From UBA4416 sp040387475 (GTDB lineage: Bacteria; Bacteroidota; Bacteroidia; B-17B0; Aurantibacillaceae), in the NCBI GenBank assembly GCA_040387475.1, contig JAZKDT010000001.1:248001-312000 (forward strand): 64,000 nt of DNA. Reading direction: 5' to 3'. The translations under genes and the position numbers were made by a program. How positions within the stretch are numbered: position 1 is the first letter of the stretch; every line of letters starts with the position of its first letter. The notes beneath the pieces were generated by a model. The model was not told where the DNA came from, did no database searches, and was given only the letters and a program-made list of their open reading frames with translations. Below are positions 17,201 through 25,200 of this stretch, piece after piece.

Positions 17201-18623
17201 CCCGATATCACAAACTGTAACTACAGCGGCATTAAGTCAAACGGTTGCAGGTGTATCATCCGGGTTATACAATGCGACATTAACAGATTTTTATGGTTGT
17301 ACCGCTTCACAACCGGTTAATGTAACACAACCAGGATTACTGGTTTTGATTCCAACCCCTAATGTTACTATTTGTTATGGTCAATCTACTCAAATAAGTG
17401 CATCGGGACAAAACGGAACACCTGCATATAGTTATACCTGGTCATCCGGATTCTCAGGTGGCGGCCCACACACCGTAAACCCAACAACTACTACATCGTA
17501 TACGGTTACAGTTGCAGATACCAAAGGTTGTTCACCAACCCCTAAAGTTATTACTGTGAATGTAACGCCACAACTAATTGTAACACCAACCGTAGTAACA
17601 ATATGCCATGGAGCTGATGCTGTTTTAACACCAACTTTTGCAAGTGCGGGTAATGGCGGCCCTTACACCTATGCATGGGCGCCAGGCTCTGCAACTACAA
17701 ATACTATAGGAATCATTGGAAATGCTCCGGTTACAGCTGTAACTAATACGTATGCTGTAACAGTAAACGATGGTTGTACAACTCCTAATTCAACAGCGAT
17801 CTTTACTGTAAATGTTAATCCTTTACCGGTTATTAATTTTACGGCAACAGCAAATGGGTGCGCACCTTTAACGGTTACATTGACAGGAACATCAAATAAT
17901 GCCGGTGATATTTTTACCTGGAGTGATGCTGCAGGTGGAACACAAAATCCTATTGTGACTACACTTCAGGATTCAGGAAAACATACGGTTACATTGATGG
18001 TAATAAACCCGGTAACCGGCTGTCGTCAGGATACTACCAAAGTAGATTACATTTATGTATATCCGCGTCCGGTTGCAAATTTCTATGCAGATCCTCCGGC
18101 AGCAAGTATTTTAGACCCAACAATTGGTTTTATTAACACGTCGGTGGGGGCAAGCAGTTATCATTGGGATTTCGGTGATCCACAGGCAATTGGTAATACA
18201 AATAGTTCAGCACTTACTAATCCATCACATACTTATGGTTATGTTGGCCAGTACGCAGTTAACCTGTTGGCAACATCCAGTAAGGGATGCACAGATATTA
18301 AAAAAATTCTGGTGGATATCCTTCCTGACTTTGCTTTGTATATCCCAAACAGCTTTACACCGGATGGAAATGATGTTAATGATATTTTCCAACCGATGGG
18401 CGTGGGTATTGATGAGGAGAACTACCGCATGGATATTTATGACCGATGGGGAGAGAACATCTTCACAAGTAACGCCTTCCGCAAAGGTTGGGATGGAACG
18501 GTTAAAGGTGGATCTAAAATGGCCGAACAAGGAGTTTATACCTACAAGTTAATGGTGAAAGACATGCAGGGCAATAAACATCCCTATGTTGGACACGTCA
18601 CTGTAATCAGAAAAGAGAATTAA
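11238..18623 (+). CDS. Giant SprB-repeat surface protein, T9SS type B (CHU_C) C-terminus
   Basis: A 2461-aa secreted protein with a signal peptide (cleaved near residue 24, KIYASHG). Order of parts: a beta-domain with 'YYWAAREW' (residues ~30-170), Ig/PKD-like modules to ~420, then about 21 SprB-type repeats of 70-90 residues. Each repeat opens with a Cys-containing turn (NVSCFGGNNG, NVKCFGTATG, NVTCFGLCNG and similar) and closes with 'DANGC' and 'ITQP'. Next come two Ig-like modules, a PKD domain ('YHWDFGDP') and the gliding-motility C-terminal domain ('FALYIPNSFTPDGNDVNDIF', 'YDRWGENIF', 'KGWDG') ending IRKEN. Similar repeats occur in the SprB gliding adhesin. It probably forms a long disulfide-rich surface filament for adhesion or gliding. 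A paralogue starts 671 bases downstream. Confidence 0.93.
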   Translation: MKNLTILFAFFTCLIFSSVKIYASHGLPIVGLNGTVGGTGLTVSGGSDAATCGSGPYWMQVEIVCTPGGLTGTPPATLQTTLAGGAGGATTFNSFPWYNSLLNLPTMNAANGWSDGCVAGEQYNNVFVPFTGLCPGQTYYWAAREWVGGSNSPGPWSAVQSFVVPGTFVPLSFNIAASPAVYCAPGSSTLSATGITGGCGNQTVKWSTGATTASIVVSPAVTTVYQCTVSAPCQTLIKSVTVTVVSSLSAAFTPVNSTLCTGTSQIFTHTGTAGVNHNWAVSPTTGVTIATATSTNPAITFATAGAYVVSHTVTAGACTNVVTTNVTVIAVSSPFTIPSAVQCLTGNSFSFNNTGTAGGTHSYSFLPVTGAPGVGNTANYSGSFTAAGTYSVTHTVTSGVCTSSTTNTIQVNPMPAATLSFTNPGCGANNGVVTITNTSPGSPPQTVTGFASNMGSVSGQTVTGLGAGTPVITVTNNFGCTFTVSATLVSPAGPTDITTSSVNPTCGSSNGSITFGTPTGGTPPFTYSVNGVSSVSPSGSLAQGTYSVSVKDLNGCLFVKTVVLTSGTGPSAIAGTPGAASCGLSNGSYTVTGVTGGVGPYVFSIDGAATTSITPGLASGTHTILVSDAGGCTYNTTFNIIGGVGPTSATVATTNATCGGANGSATVTGVTGGTLPYNYSFDGSVFATGTTTVGLSGGSHTLTVKDAGGCTLNIPYNILNTGSPTASVTSPVNVSCFGGNNASFAVTPVGGTGPSFTYTLTGPVPTQTNGTGLFSGLPQGTYNITVKDQVGCVTTTSVTLTQPTLLTLTATPLPALCFGTASGSVSIAGTGGTPTYSYNLNSGAYQSSSNFNNVNAALYTMGIMDANGCTATQTIQVTQPPALNIVTSSQNANCTAANGVGSATVSGGVSSSYTYLWTGSGGAAATSNSVVAGNYTITASDANGCTISSPVVIGLTPGGSASIVASASVTCNGQCNGSLTAGMTGGASPFMYSWAPGGQTNSTATNLCPGTYTCTITDFYGCISSAVGTITQPPALTAIMNSNNVKCFGTATGTVTAAGSGGTGSYTYNWTSPIVNTSASVTNVNSAIYFCDITDANNCTITQSITVTEPAPITITSTVTAANCNLANGCATITISGGSNPYIATWSNGTVGTSICNVFAGTYTIDVQDANNCTQTLAVTIPNLAGPTLTISSFTNVSCFGGNNGGVTILAAGGTTPYAYNWNVGPGTTVQTNLIASVYTASVTDGTGCIASVSVAITEPAELIVNIVPTQPKCFAAINGGGSGSAVGGTAPYTPVWTSTGGTNFISNPLGAGNYALTVTDDHGCVSTATMALVNPPAMVSSITSTNVTCFGLCNGTAVATSTNGIGVISYYWTGTPSPVTSPTLTGACAGSYTVLATDQNSCTASAQINITQPPAVTASISSTGSVTCNGGNNGFAAVNAGGGTGSYTYNWLPGNLSSATANTLTAGVYVVTVSDINLCSATATATIIEPTALSTTLTTTNVKCNGASDGTANIAYLGGTGTTSFLWSSGLQTGNPVNNLIAGAQSVTVTTNSSCPTVLSFTLTEPVVLTAVVSSTNSNCSQSNGKTCAVVGGGTSPLTSLWSNGITTLCNNNLFAGPYTYTVTDANGCVAVASGLVNDIAGPVVSITSHTNVSCFNGSNGAATSTVTGGVLPYSYVWMGTSYITPGLTNVPSNLYNLQVTDAAGCIGTASVNITQPTQLVTAIGSSTNVSCFGLSNGGATVLASGGTTPYTYSWSPSTQITPLLTNVPAGIAICTISDANGCSTTSSVSITQPQALVMGSSSFTNVSCFGGSNGQISTTVQGGTGGYTYVWTPSGSAPSLNGLPASVNSVTVTDANSCFITASFNITEPSVLTSTYTSLPATCGLSNGSATVTVGGGTPSYSVVWNLPGTPTTTVTTNMAPGTNWIATITDSKGCLLTQTVGIISPPVSTITGFSVTPPSCFGLSNGDITINYTAGSGPYTVSWSNPISQTVTTAALSQTVAGVSSGLYNATLTDFYGCTASQPVNVTQPGLLVLIPTPNVTICYGQSTQISASGQNGTPAYSYTWSSGFSGGGPHTVNPTTTTSYTVTVADTKGCSPTPKVITVNVTPQLIVTPTVVTICHGADAVLTPTFASAGNGGPYTYAWAPGSATTNTIGIIGNAPVTAVTNTYAVTVNDGCTTPNSTAIFTVNVNPLPVINFTATANGCAPLTVTLTGTSNNAGDIFTWSDAAGGTQNPIVTTLQDSGKHTVTLMVINPVTGCRQDTTKVDYIYVYPRPVANFYADPPAASILDPTIGFINTSVGASSYHWDFGDPQAIGNTNSSALTNPSHTYGYVGQYAVNLLATSSKGCTDIKKILVDILPDFALYIPNSFTPDGNDVNDIFQPMGVGIDEENYRMDIYDRWGENIFTSNAFRKGWDGTVKGGSKMAEQGVYTYKLMVKDMQGNKHPYVGHVTVIRKEN
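13479..14107 (+). repeat. Block A, copy 1: 629 bp identical to 21634-22262
   Basis: Compared base by base, this stretch is identical to the stretch 8155 bases downstream in the second giant gene. It ends at single-base mismatches at 13478 and 14108. It encodes several SprB repeats. Confidence 0.95.
15153..15781 (+). repeat. Block B, copy 1: 629 bp identical to 23308-23936
   Basis: Identical base by base to the second giant gene at the same 8155-base offset. It is bounded by divergent sequence before 15153 and a C/T mismatch at 15782. Confidence 0.95.
17071..17488 (+). repeat. Block C, copy 1: 418 bp identical to 25229-25646
   Basis: Identical by eye to the second giant gene at an offset of 8158. 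It covers the last SprB repeat and the start of the Ig-like modules. Confidence 0.95.
18381..18556 (+). repeat. Block D, copy 1: 176 bp identical to 26554-26729 (CHU_C domain)
   Basis: Identical to the second giant gene at an offset of 8173. It encodes most of the type B sorting domain, from DIFQPMG to YKLM. Confidence 0.95.
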
Positions 18624-18644
18624 TCATCTCAAAATAGTCTCTGT

Positions 18645-18680
18645 AAACTGCCGTTCGATAATTTTCGGGCGGCAGTTTTG
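18645..18680 (+). terminator. Probable terminator after the first giant gene
   Basis: Stem AACTGCCG (18646-18653) pairs with CGGCAGTT (18670-18677) across a 16-base loop and is followed by a short T-run, 22 bases after the stop. The T-run is short, so termination may be partial. Confidence 0.6.
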
Positions 18681-18779
18681 CTTTCATAAATGAGCGAAAT
18701 TGGATAGCCAATGAGCGGAAAATGACAACGTTATCCCTATTTTTGTTAAATTTACATAATCCCATATCAAAATATAACT

Positions 18780-19268
18780 ATGAAAACTTTTTTTGTAATC
18801 CTATTTGCTCTTTTACAAATTCAATTAAACGCACAGGAACCAACTAATTTTACTGCTTTAAAACAAGCCATAATTAATGTCAATCCTGAAGTTGATTTCG
18901 CGAATAAGCTAGTTTTTATATCTGTTTGGAAAAGCTCGGATTTCGAAAGCAGAGAATTAAACAAGGAAGCTTTTCGTGTTTACAAGATATATAAAGACGC
19001 AAAATTGAAAAATGGAGAAAAAGGAACCGTATTTATTAGTCTGAACTTAGATCAGGACAGTCAGATCACAGAGATAACTACACGAAAAGACAGTCTCGAT
19101 AAGGAAATAATTTACACAAATGCCACGCTGCTGGATGAGCTTAAGAGCCTGTATCATTTGCAAACCGCTAACAATACTATACTGATTGACAAAACCGGAG
19201 ATGTAAAATATACCAATCTTTCTAAAGACCAAATCTTTGTTTCTCTGAGAAGTTTGATTACAAGATAA
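18780..19268 (+). CDS. Secreted thioredoxin-fold-like protein without cysteines
   Basis: A 162-aa protein with a signal peptide (MKTFFVILFALLQIQLNAQ). The body follows the thioredoxin-like order: helix 'TALKQAI', strand 'KLVFISVWKSS' where a CxxC would follow the Trp, helix, strand 'KGTVFISLNLD', a cis-Pro-like region replaced by 'NNTILIDKTGDVKY', and a final helix. There is no cysteine anywhere, so it cannot be a redox thioredoxin; a binding or scaffold role is more likely. The fold call is by pattern only. It sits 25 bases before the second giant gene and probably shares its transcript, so it may help with that protein's export or folding (inference). Confidence 0.65.
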   Translation: MKTFFVILFALLQIQLNAQEPTNFTALKQAIINVNPEVDFANKLVFISVWKSSDFESRELNKEAFRVYKIYKDAKLKNGEKGTVFISLNLDQDSQITEITTRKDSLDKEIIYTNATLLDELKSLYHLQTANNTILIDKTGDVKYTNLSKDQIFVSLRSLITR

Positions 19269-19293
19269 AACCACCACTATAAAAAACCAGATT

Positions 19294-22200
19294 ATGTTTA
19301 AATACAAAAAAATTATTTTAGCGCTTTTCATTTTTTGCGCGAACGACTTCTTTTCACAAGCGATTACTGCATCTAATTGTACCCAAGCCATTAATATTTG
19401 CAGCAATGCAGGTTTTCAAATCGACCCTAATGGCGCTGGTTCTGTAAATGAATTACCGGGTACAAATACGGTATCTAACCCAAGCACTAATCCTGCCAGT
19501 GCTAACAGTGGCTGTTTATTAATTGGAGAATCCAATAGCACCTGGATGATTGTGAATATTCAGACATCAGGGGTTTTACAATTTTCTTTTGGCGGTGGCG
19601 GTGCTCAGGCCGGATTTTATGATTGGGCCATGTGGCCTTATTCACCAACCGCTTGCGCCGGTATTCAGGGAAATACTCTGCCTCCTGTACGTTGTAACTG
19701 GAATAGTTTAAATAGTGGCGGAACAGGATTGGCAAGCCCTATTCCTGCGGGCGGCGTAGCTGGAAATTACGAACCGCCGTTGAACGTAACCTGCGGTCAA
19801 AAATTTGTTATTTGCTTTTCTAATTATAGTGGAGCTGCAACCACTGTACCTTTGAACTTTTTTGGTAGTGCCGGCGTAAGTTGTGTACCTATTCCCAACC
19901 CCATAACGGTTAACTCTTCAACTATCTGTGGTGGTCAAACAGCCGTTCTTACCGCATCTGGCGCTGCCGGAAACACATACACCTGGACTCCAGGAGGGGC
20001 AAACGGAACATCTATTTCTGTAAGCCCTGGCGCTACTACAACGTATACAGTTTCAGGATCCGGAGGTTGTGGTTCGACGGTTGGAACACAAACATCTGTA
20101 GTTACTGTTTCCGGTGGACCGGTTTCAACTATTTCGTCGGTTGGAAACAGCACACCAGGCGGTGGAGCAGATGCTACACCTGCCGTACAATGTTTAACGC
20201 CAAACAGTTTTAATTTTAACGCTCCTGCAGCAGCGGGAACGCATGCCTGGAATTTTGGTGGCGGCGGAGCAACTCCCGCAACCTCTTCCGCAAACAGTCC
20301 AACAGGTATTGTTTATAATACTCCGGGAACTTATATTGTTACACATTCAGTAAATAATGGTGGATGTGTTTCTACTTCAACAACTGTAGTCACTATTACA
20401 GCCCCACCTACAGCGGTGGCAAATAGTAATCCTGTTTGTGCTCCTACAAATGGCGCCTCTGTTGTAGCCTCGGGTGGAAGCCCTGGATACACCTATAACT
20501 GGAGTCCAAGCGGAGGTTCAGGATCAACAGCAACCGGATTAACGAGTGGATTATATTCGGTTACAACAACAGATGCGAGTGGTTGTTCAGTAACCAGTAC
20601 GGTTCAGGTAACAGCAAATCCATTTCCTTCGGCAACGTTGAGTTTCACCAATCCTAATTGCGGCGCAAGTAATGGAGTTGTTGTAATAACGAATACATCG
20701 CCTGGCTCGCCTCCGCAAACCATTTCTTACGCCAGTAGCTTAGGATCTGTATCCGGCCAAACAGTAACAGGCTTAGGAGCAGGAACTCCTGTAATTACCT
20801 TAACTAATAACTTTGGATGTACCTTTACAGTATCGGCAACCTTAACGAGTGCCGCAGGCCCCAATGCGTTACCGTTAACACCAAATAATATTATTTGCGG
20901 CACAGGAACAGGAAGTATCACAATAGGTACAGTAACGGGTGGAACAGCACCTTATACATATAATGTTAACGGCGGAGCTTTTTCATCCACTCCTCCGGTA
21001 ACAGGGTTGCCGTCAGGAACATACACAGTAGGTGTGAGAGATGCAAACGGCTGTATTTTTACAAATACAGTAACAATTTCAGTAACTACAGGCCCAACAG
21101 CTATCGCAGGCATAACTACACCGGCTGGTTGCGGAATGACAAATGGAACGTATAATATTACTGGGGTAACAGGTGGCACATCGCCTTACACATATACAGT
21201 AAATGGAGTAGCATCCGGAACAGGAAGTTTAACAACGAACCTTGCCGCAGGTACTTACCCGGTAATTGTAAAAGACGCTAATGGCTGTTTATTTAACACA
21301 ACGTTTGTTGTTGGCGGCACTAACGGTCCAACATCAGCAACAATTCTTACAACGAATGCAAGTTGTGGTAGCGCGAATGGTTCAGCTACAGTTACAGGGG
21401 TAACCGGAGGTTTAGCATCTTATAATTATTCATTCGACGGAAGTGCTTTTGCAGCAGGGACTACAACTACAGGCCTATCAGGTGGCCCACACACGGTCAT
21501 CATTAAAGATGCCAATACATGTACTTTATCAGTTACTTATAACATATTAAACACCGGTAGCCCCACCGCATCCGTAACCAGTCCTGTAAACGTTAGTTGT
21601 TTTGGGTTTAGTAATGCAAGCTTTGCAGTAACTCCTGTTGGCGGAACCGGTCCGTCTTTTACCTATACATTAACCGGTCCTGTTCCAACTCAGACAAACG
21701 GTACGGGATTATTTTCCGGTTTGCCGCAAGGCACATATAATATTACGGTAAAAGATCAGGTAGGATGCGTTACCACAACTTCGGTTACGTTAACACAACC
21801 CACACTCCTAACATTAACAGCGACGCCTTTACCGGCATTATGTTTCGGCACCGCTAGCGGTAGTGTTTCTATTGCAGGAACAGGCGGCACACCAACTTAT
21901 TCTTATAATTTAAATAGCGGAGCTTACCAAAGCTCGTCCAACTTTAATAACGTTAACGCAGCTCTTTATACCATGGGCATTATGGATGCGAATGGATGTA
22001 CCGCCACACAAACGATTCAGGTAACACAACCCCCTGCGTTAAACATCGTAACATCGAGTCAGAATGCCAACTGTACAGCAGCGAACGGAGTAGGAAGCGC
22101 AACTGTAAGCGGTGGTGTAAGCAGTTCGTATACATACCTTTGGACAGGTAGTGGCGGCGCAGCGGCTACTTCTAACAGTGTGGTAGCAGGCAATTACACG

Positions 22201-25200
22201 ATAACAGCAAGCGATGCGAACGGATGTACTATTTCCAGCCCTGTTGTTATTGGTTTAACACCGGGAGGTTCTGCTTCCATAGTTGCATCAGCAAGTGTAA
22301 CCTGTAACGGTCAATGTAACGGAAGTTTAACTGCGGGCATGACAGGTGGAGCTTCTCCGTTTATGTATTCATGGGCACCGGGTGGACAAACCTCACCGAT
22401 GGCTTCCAATTTATGTCCGGGTAATTACACATGCACCGTTACTGATTTCTACGGATGCGTAGCAACTATAACCGGAACAATTATTCAACCACCTGCTTTA
22501 ACAGCAATCATGAATTCCAATAACGTAAAATGTTTTGGAACAGCTACCGGTACAGTGTCTGCAGCAGGTACCGGAGGAACTTTTCCTTATACCTATAACT
22601 GGACTACTCCAATTGTGAGTAACCTTGCAACTGTTCCAAATGTAGCCGTTGGAAGTTACATTTGTCATATTACCGATGCCAATAACTGCGCTATTACGCA
22701 AAGTATCGCCGTAACAGAACCAACACCTATTTCCCTTACATCCACGGTAACGGCAGCCAATTGTAATCTTGCAAATGGTTGTGCTACAATCACTATTTCC
22801 GGAGGGTCTGGTCCTTATATTGCTACATGGAGCAACGGAACTGTTGGAACTTCTATTTGCAATGTATTTGCAGGCACTTACACCATTGATGTACAGGATG
22901 CGAATAACTGTACACAAACGTTAGCCGTTACCATTCCTAATTTGGCCGGCCCTACCTTAACAATTTCCAGCTTTACCAACGTGAGTTGTTTTGGTGGCAA
23001 TAACGGAGGAGCAACAGCAACAGCATCAGGCGGAACCACACCTTATACTTATAGCTGGAATACAGGCCCTGTAACACCGGTAGCAACCAATTTAATAGCG
23101 AGCGTTTATACGGCTTCGGTAACAGATGGTACAGGCTGTATAGCATCTGCCAGTGTAGCAATTACAGAACCAGCAGCATTAGTAGTTAATATTGTACCCA
23201 CGCAACCCAAATGTTTTGCTGCGATTAATGGTGGTGGATCAGGATCTGCTGTGGGAGGTACGCCAAATTATACCTACACCTGGAGTGGTGGTGGTGGATC
23301 AGGTCAAATCAGTAATCCCTTAGGCGCAGGCAACTATGCCTTAACGGTAACGGACGATCACGGTTGTGTATCTACTGCAACAATGGCTTTGGTTAACCCT
23401 CCGGCCATGGTATCAAGCATTACTTCTACCAATGTGACATGTTTTGGATTATGCAACGGAACAGCAGTTGCCACGAGCACAAACGGGATTGGTGTTATAA
23501 GTTACTACTGGACAGGCACCCCAAGTCCTGTAACCTCACCCACATTAACAGGAGCGTGCGCGGGAAGTTACACCGTATTAGCCACAGATCAAAACAGCTG
23601 TACGGCTTCGGCCCAGATCAACATCACTCAACCACCGGCAGTTACAGCGAGTATATCTTCAACAGGAAGTGTAACATGTAACGGAGGAAACAATGGATTT
23701 GCAGCAGTGAACGCAGGTGGTGGCACCGGAAGTTATACTTACAACTGGTTACCCGGTAACTTAAGCTCAGCAACCGCAAATACCTTAACAGCCGGAGTTT
23801 ACGTGGTAACGGTGAGTGACATTAACCTTTGTTCGGCCACAGCCACAGCTACTATTATAGAGCCAACAGCATTATCAACAACCTTAACAACAACCAATGT
23901 AAAATGTAACGGTGCCTCTGATGGTACAGCTAACATCGCTTATCTTGGTGGAACAGGCGCAACTACTTTTGTATGGGGGCCAACGCCTCTTACAGGCAAC
24001 CCTGTTAATAGCTTAAATGCAGGGCCTAAAACTGTTACAATTACATCTAACAGTTCGTGTATTACAGTTTTAACTTTTACTTTAACTGAACCTGCCGCTT
24101 TAACAGCAGTTGTGTCGGCAACTAACTCTAACTGTGGACAAGCCAACGGGCAAGCCTGTGCAGTCGTGTCCGGTGGAACAGGGGCGTTAACATCGTTGTG
24201 GAGTAACGGAGTTCCTGCTTTATGTAATAATAATATTGTTGCAGGCGCCTATACATACTCGGTAACCGATGCAAACGGATGTGTAGCTCAGGCCAGCGGA
24301 TTAGTAAATGATATAGCCGGACCGGTAGTTTCAGTAACGAGTCAAACCAACATAAGTTGTTTTGGTGGAAATAATGGTGGCGCTACAACCAGTATTATAG
24401 GCGGAGTTATTCCTTATAATATTCTGTGGTCGGGAACTCCAACTTTTACAAGTCAAAACGTTGGCGCTGGATTTAACGCTGGTATTAAAAATATTACAGT
24501 AACCGATGCAGCCGGCTGTGTTGGAACAGCGTCGGTTAATATTACACAGCCAACGCAATTAATTACTGCTATAGGCAGTTCAACTAACGTTAGTTGTTTT
24601 GGATTAAGTAATGGAGGCGCAACGGTATTAGTAAGCGGCGGAACAGGAGCATATACTTATTCCTGGTCTCCCAGCACACAGATTACGGGAACATTGACTA
24701 ATGTACCAGTCGGTATTGCCATCTGTACAATAAGCGACGCGAATGGCTGTTCAACAACGTCATCCGTATCAATCACACAACCACAGGCGTTAACCATGGC
24801 CGCCTCAAGCTTCACCAATGTGTCGTGTTTTGGAGGCAGTAACGGACAAATATCAACAACAGTTCAGGGAGGCATTCCCGGTTACACTTATGTTTGGTCT
24901 CCTTCGGGATCAGCACCTTCATTAAACGGGTTACCGGCGAGTGTTAATTCGGTAACAGTAACCGATGCCAATTCTTGTTCCATCAATGCGAGCTTTAACA
25001 TTACGCAACCTTCAGTATTAACATCAACCTTCACATCCTTACCTGCAACCTGTGGCTTATCAAATGGCTCAGCAACCGTAACGTTAGGCGGGGGAACACC
25101 AGCCTATAATCTGGTTTGGAATATCCCGGGAACACCAACCGGACCGGTAGCTACTAATATGGCGCCAGGTGTTTGGTCATGTAATGGAATAGATGCCCTG

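Noticed and set aside
12480..17300. Regular repeated motifs that could suggest a CRISPR-like or satellite array
   Set aside because: The repeats are imperfect, 210-270 bases long, and keep one long reading frame; they are SprB protein repeats.
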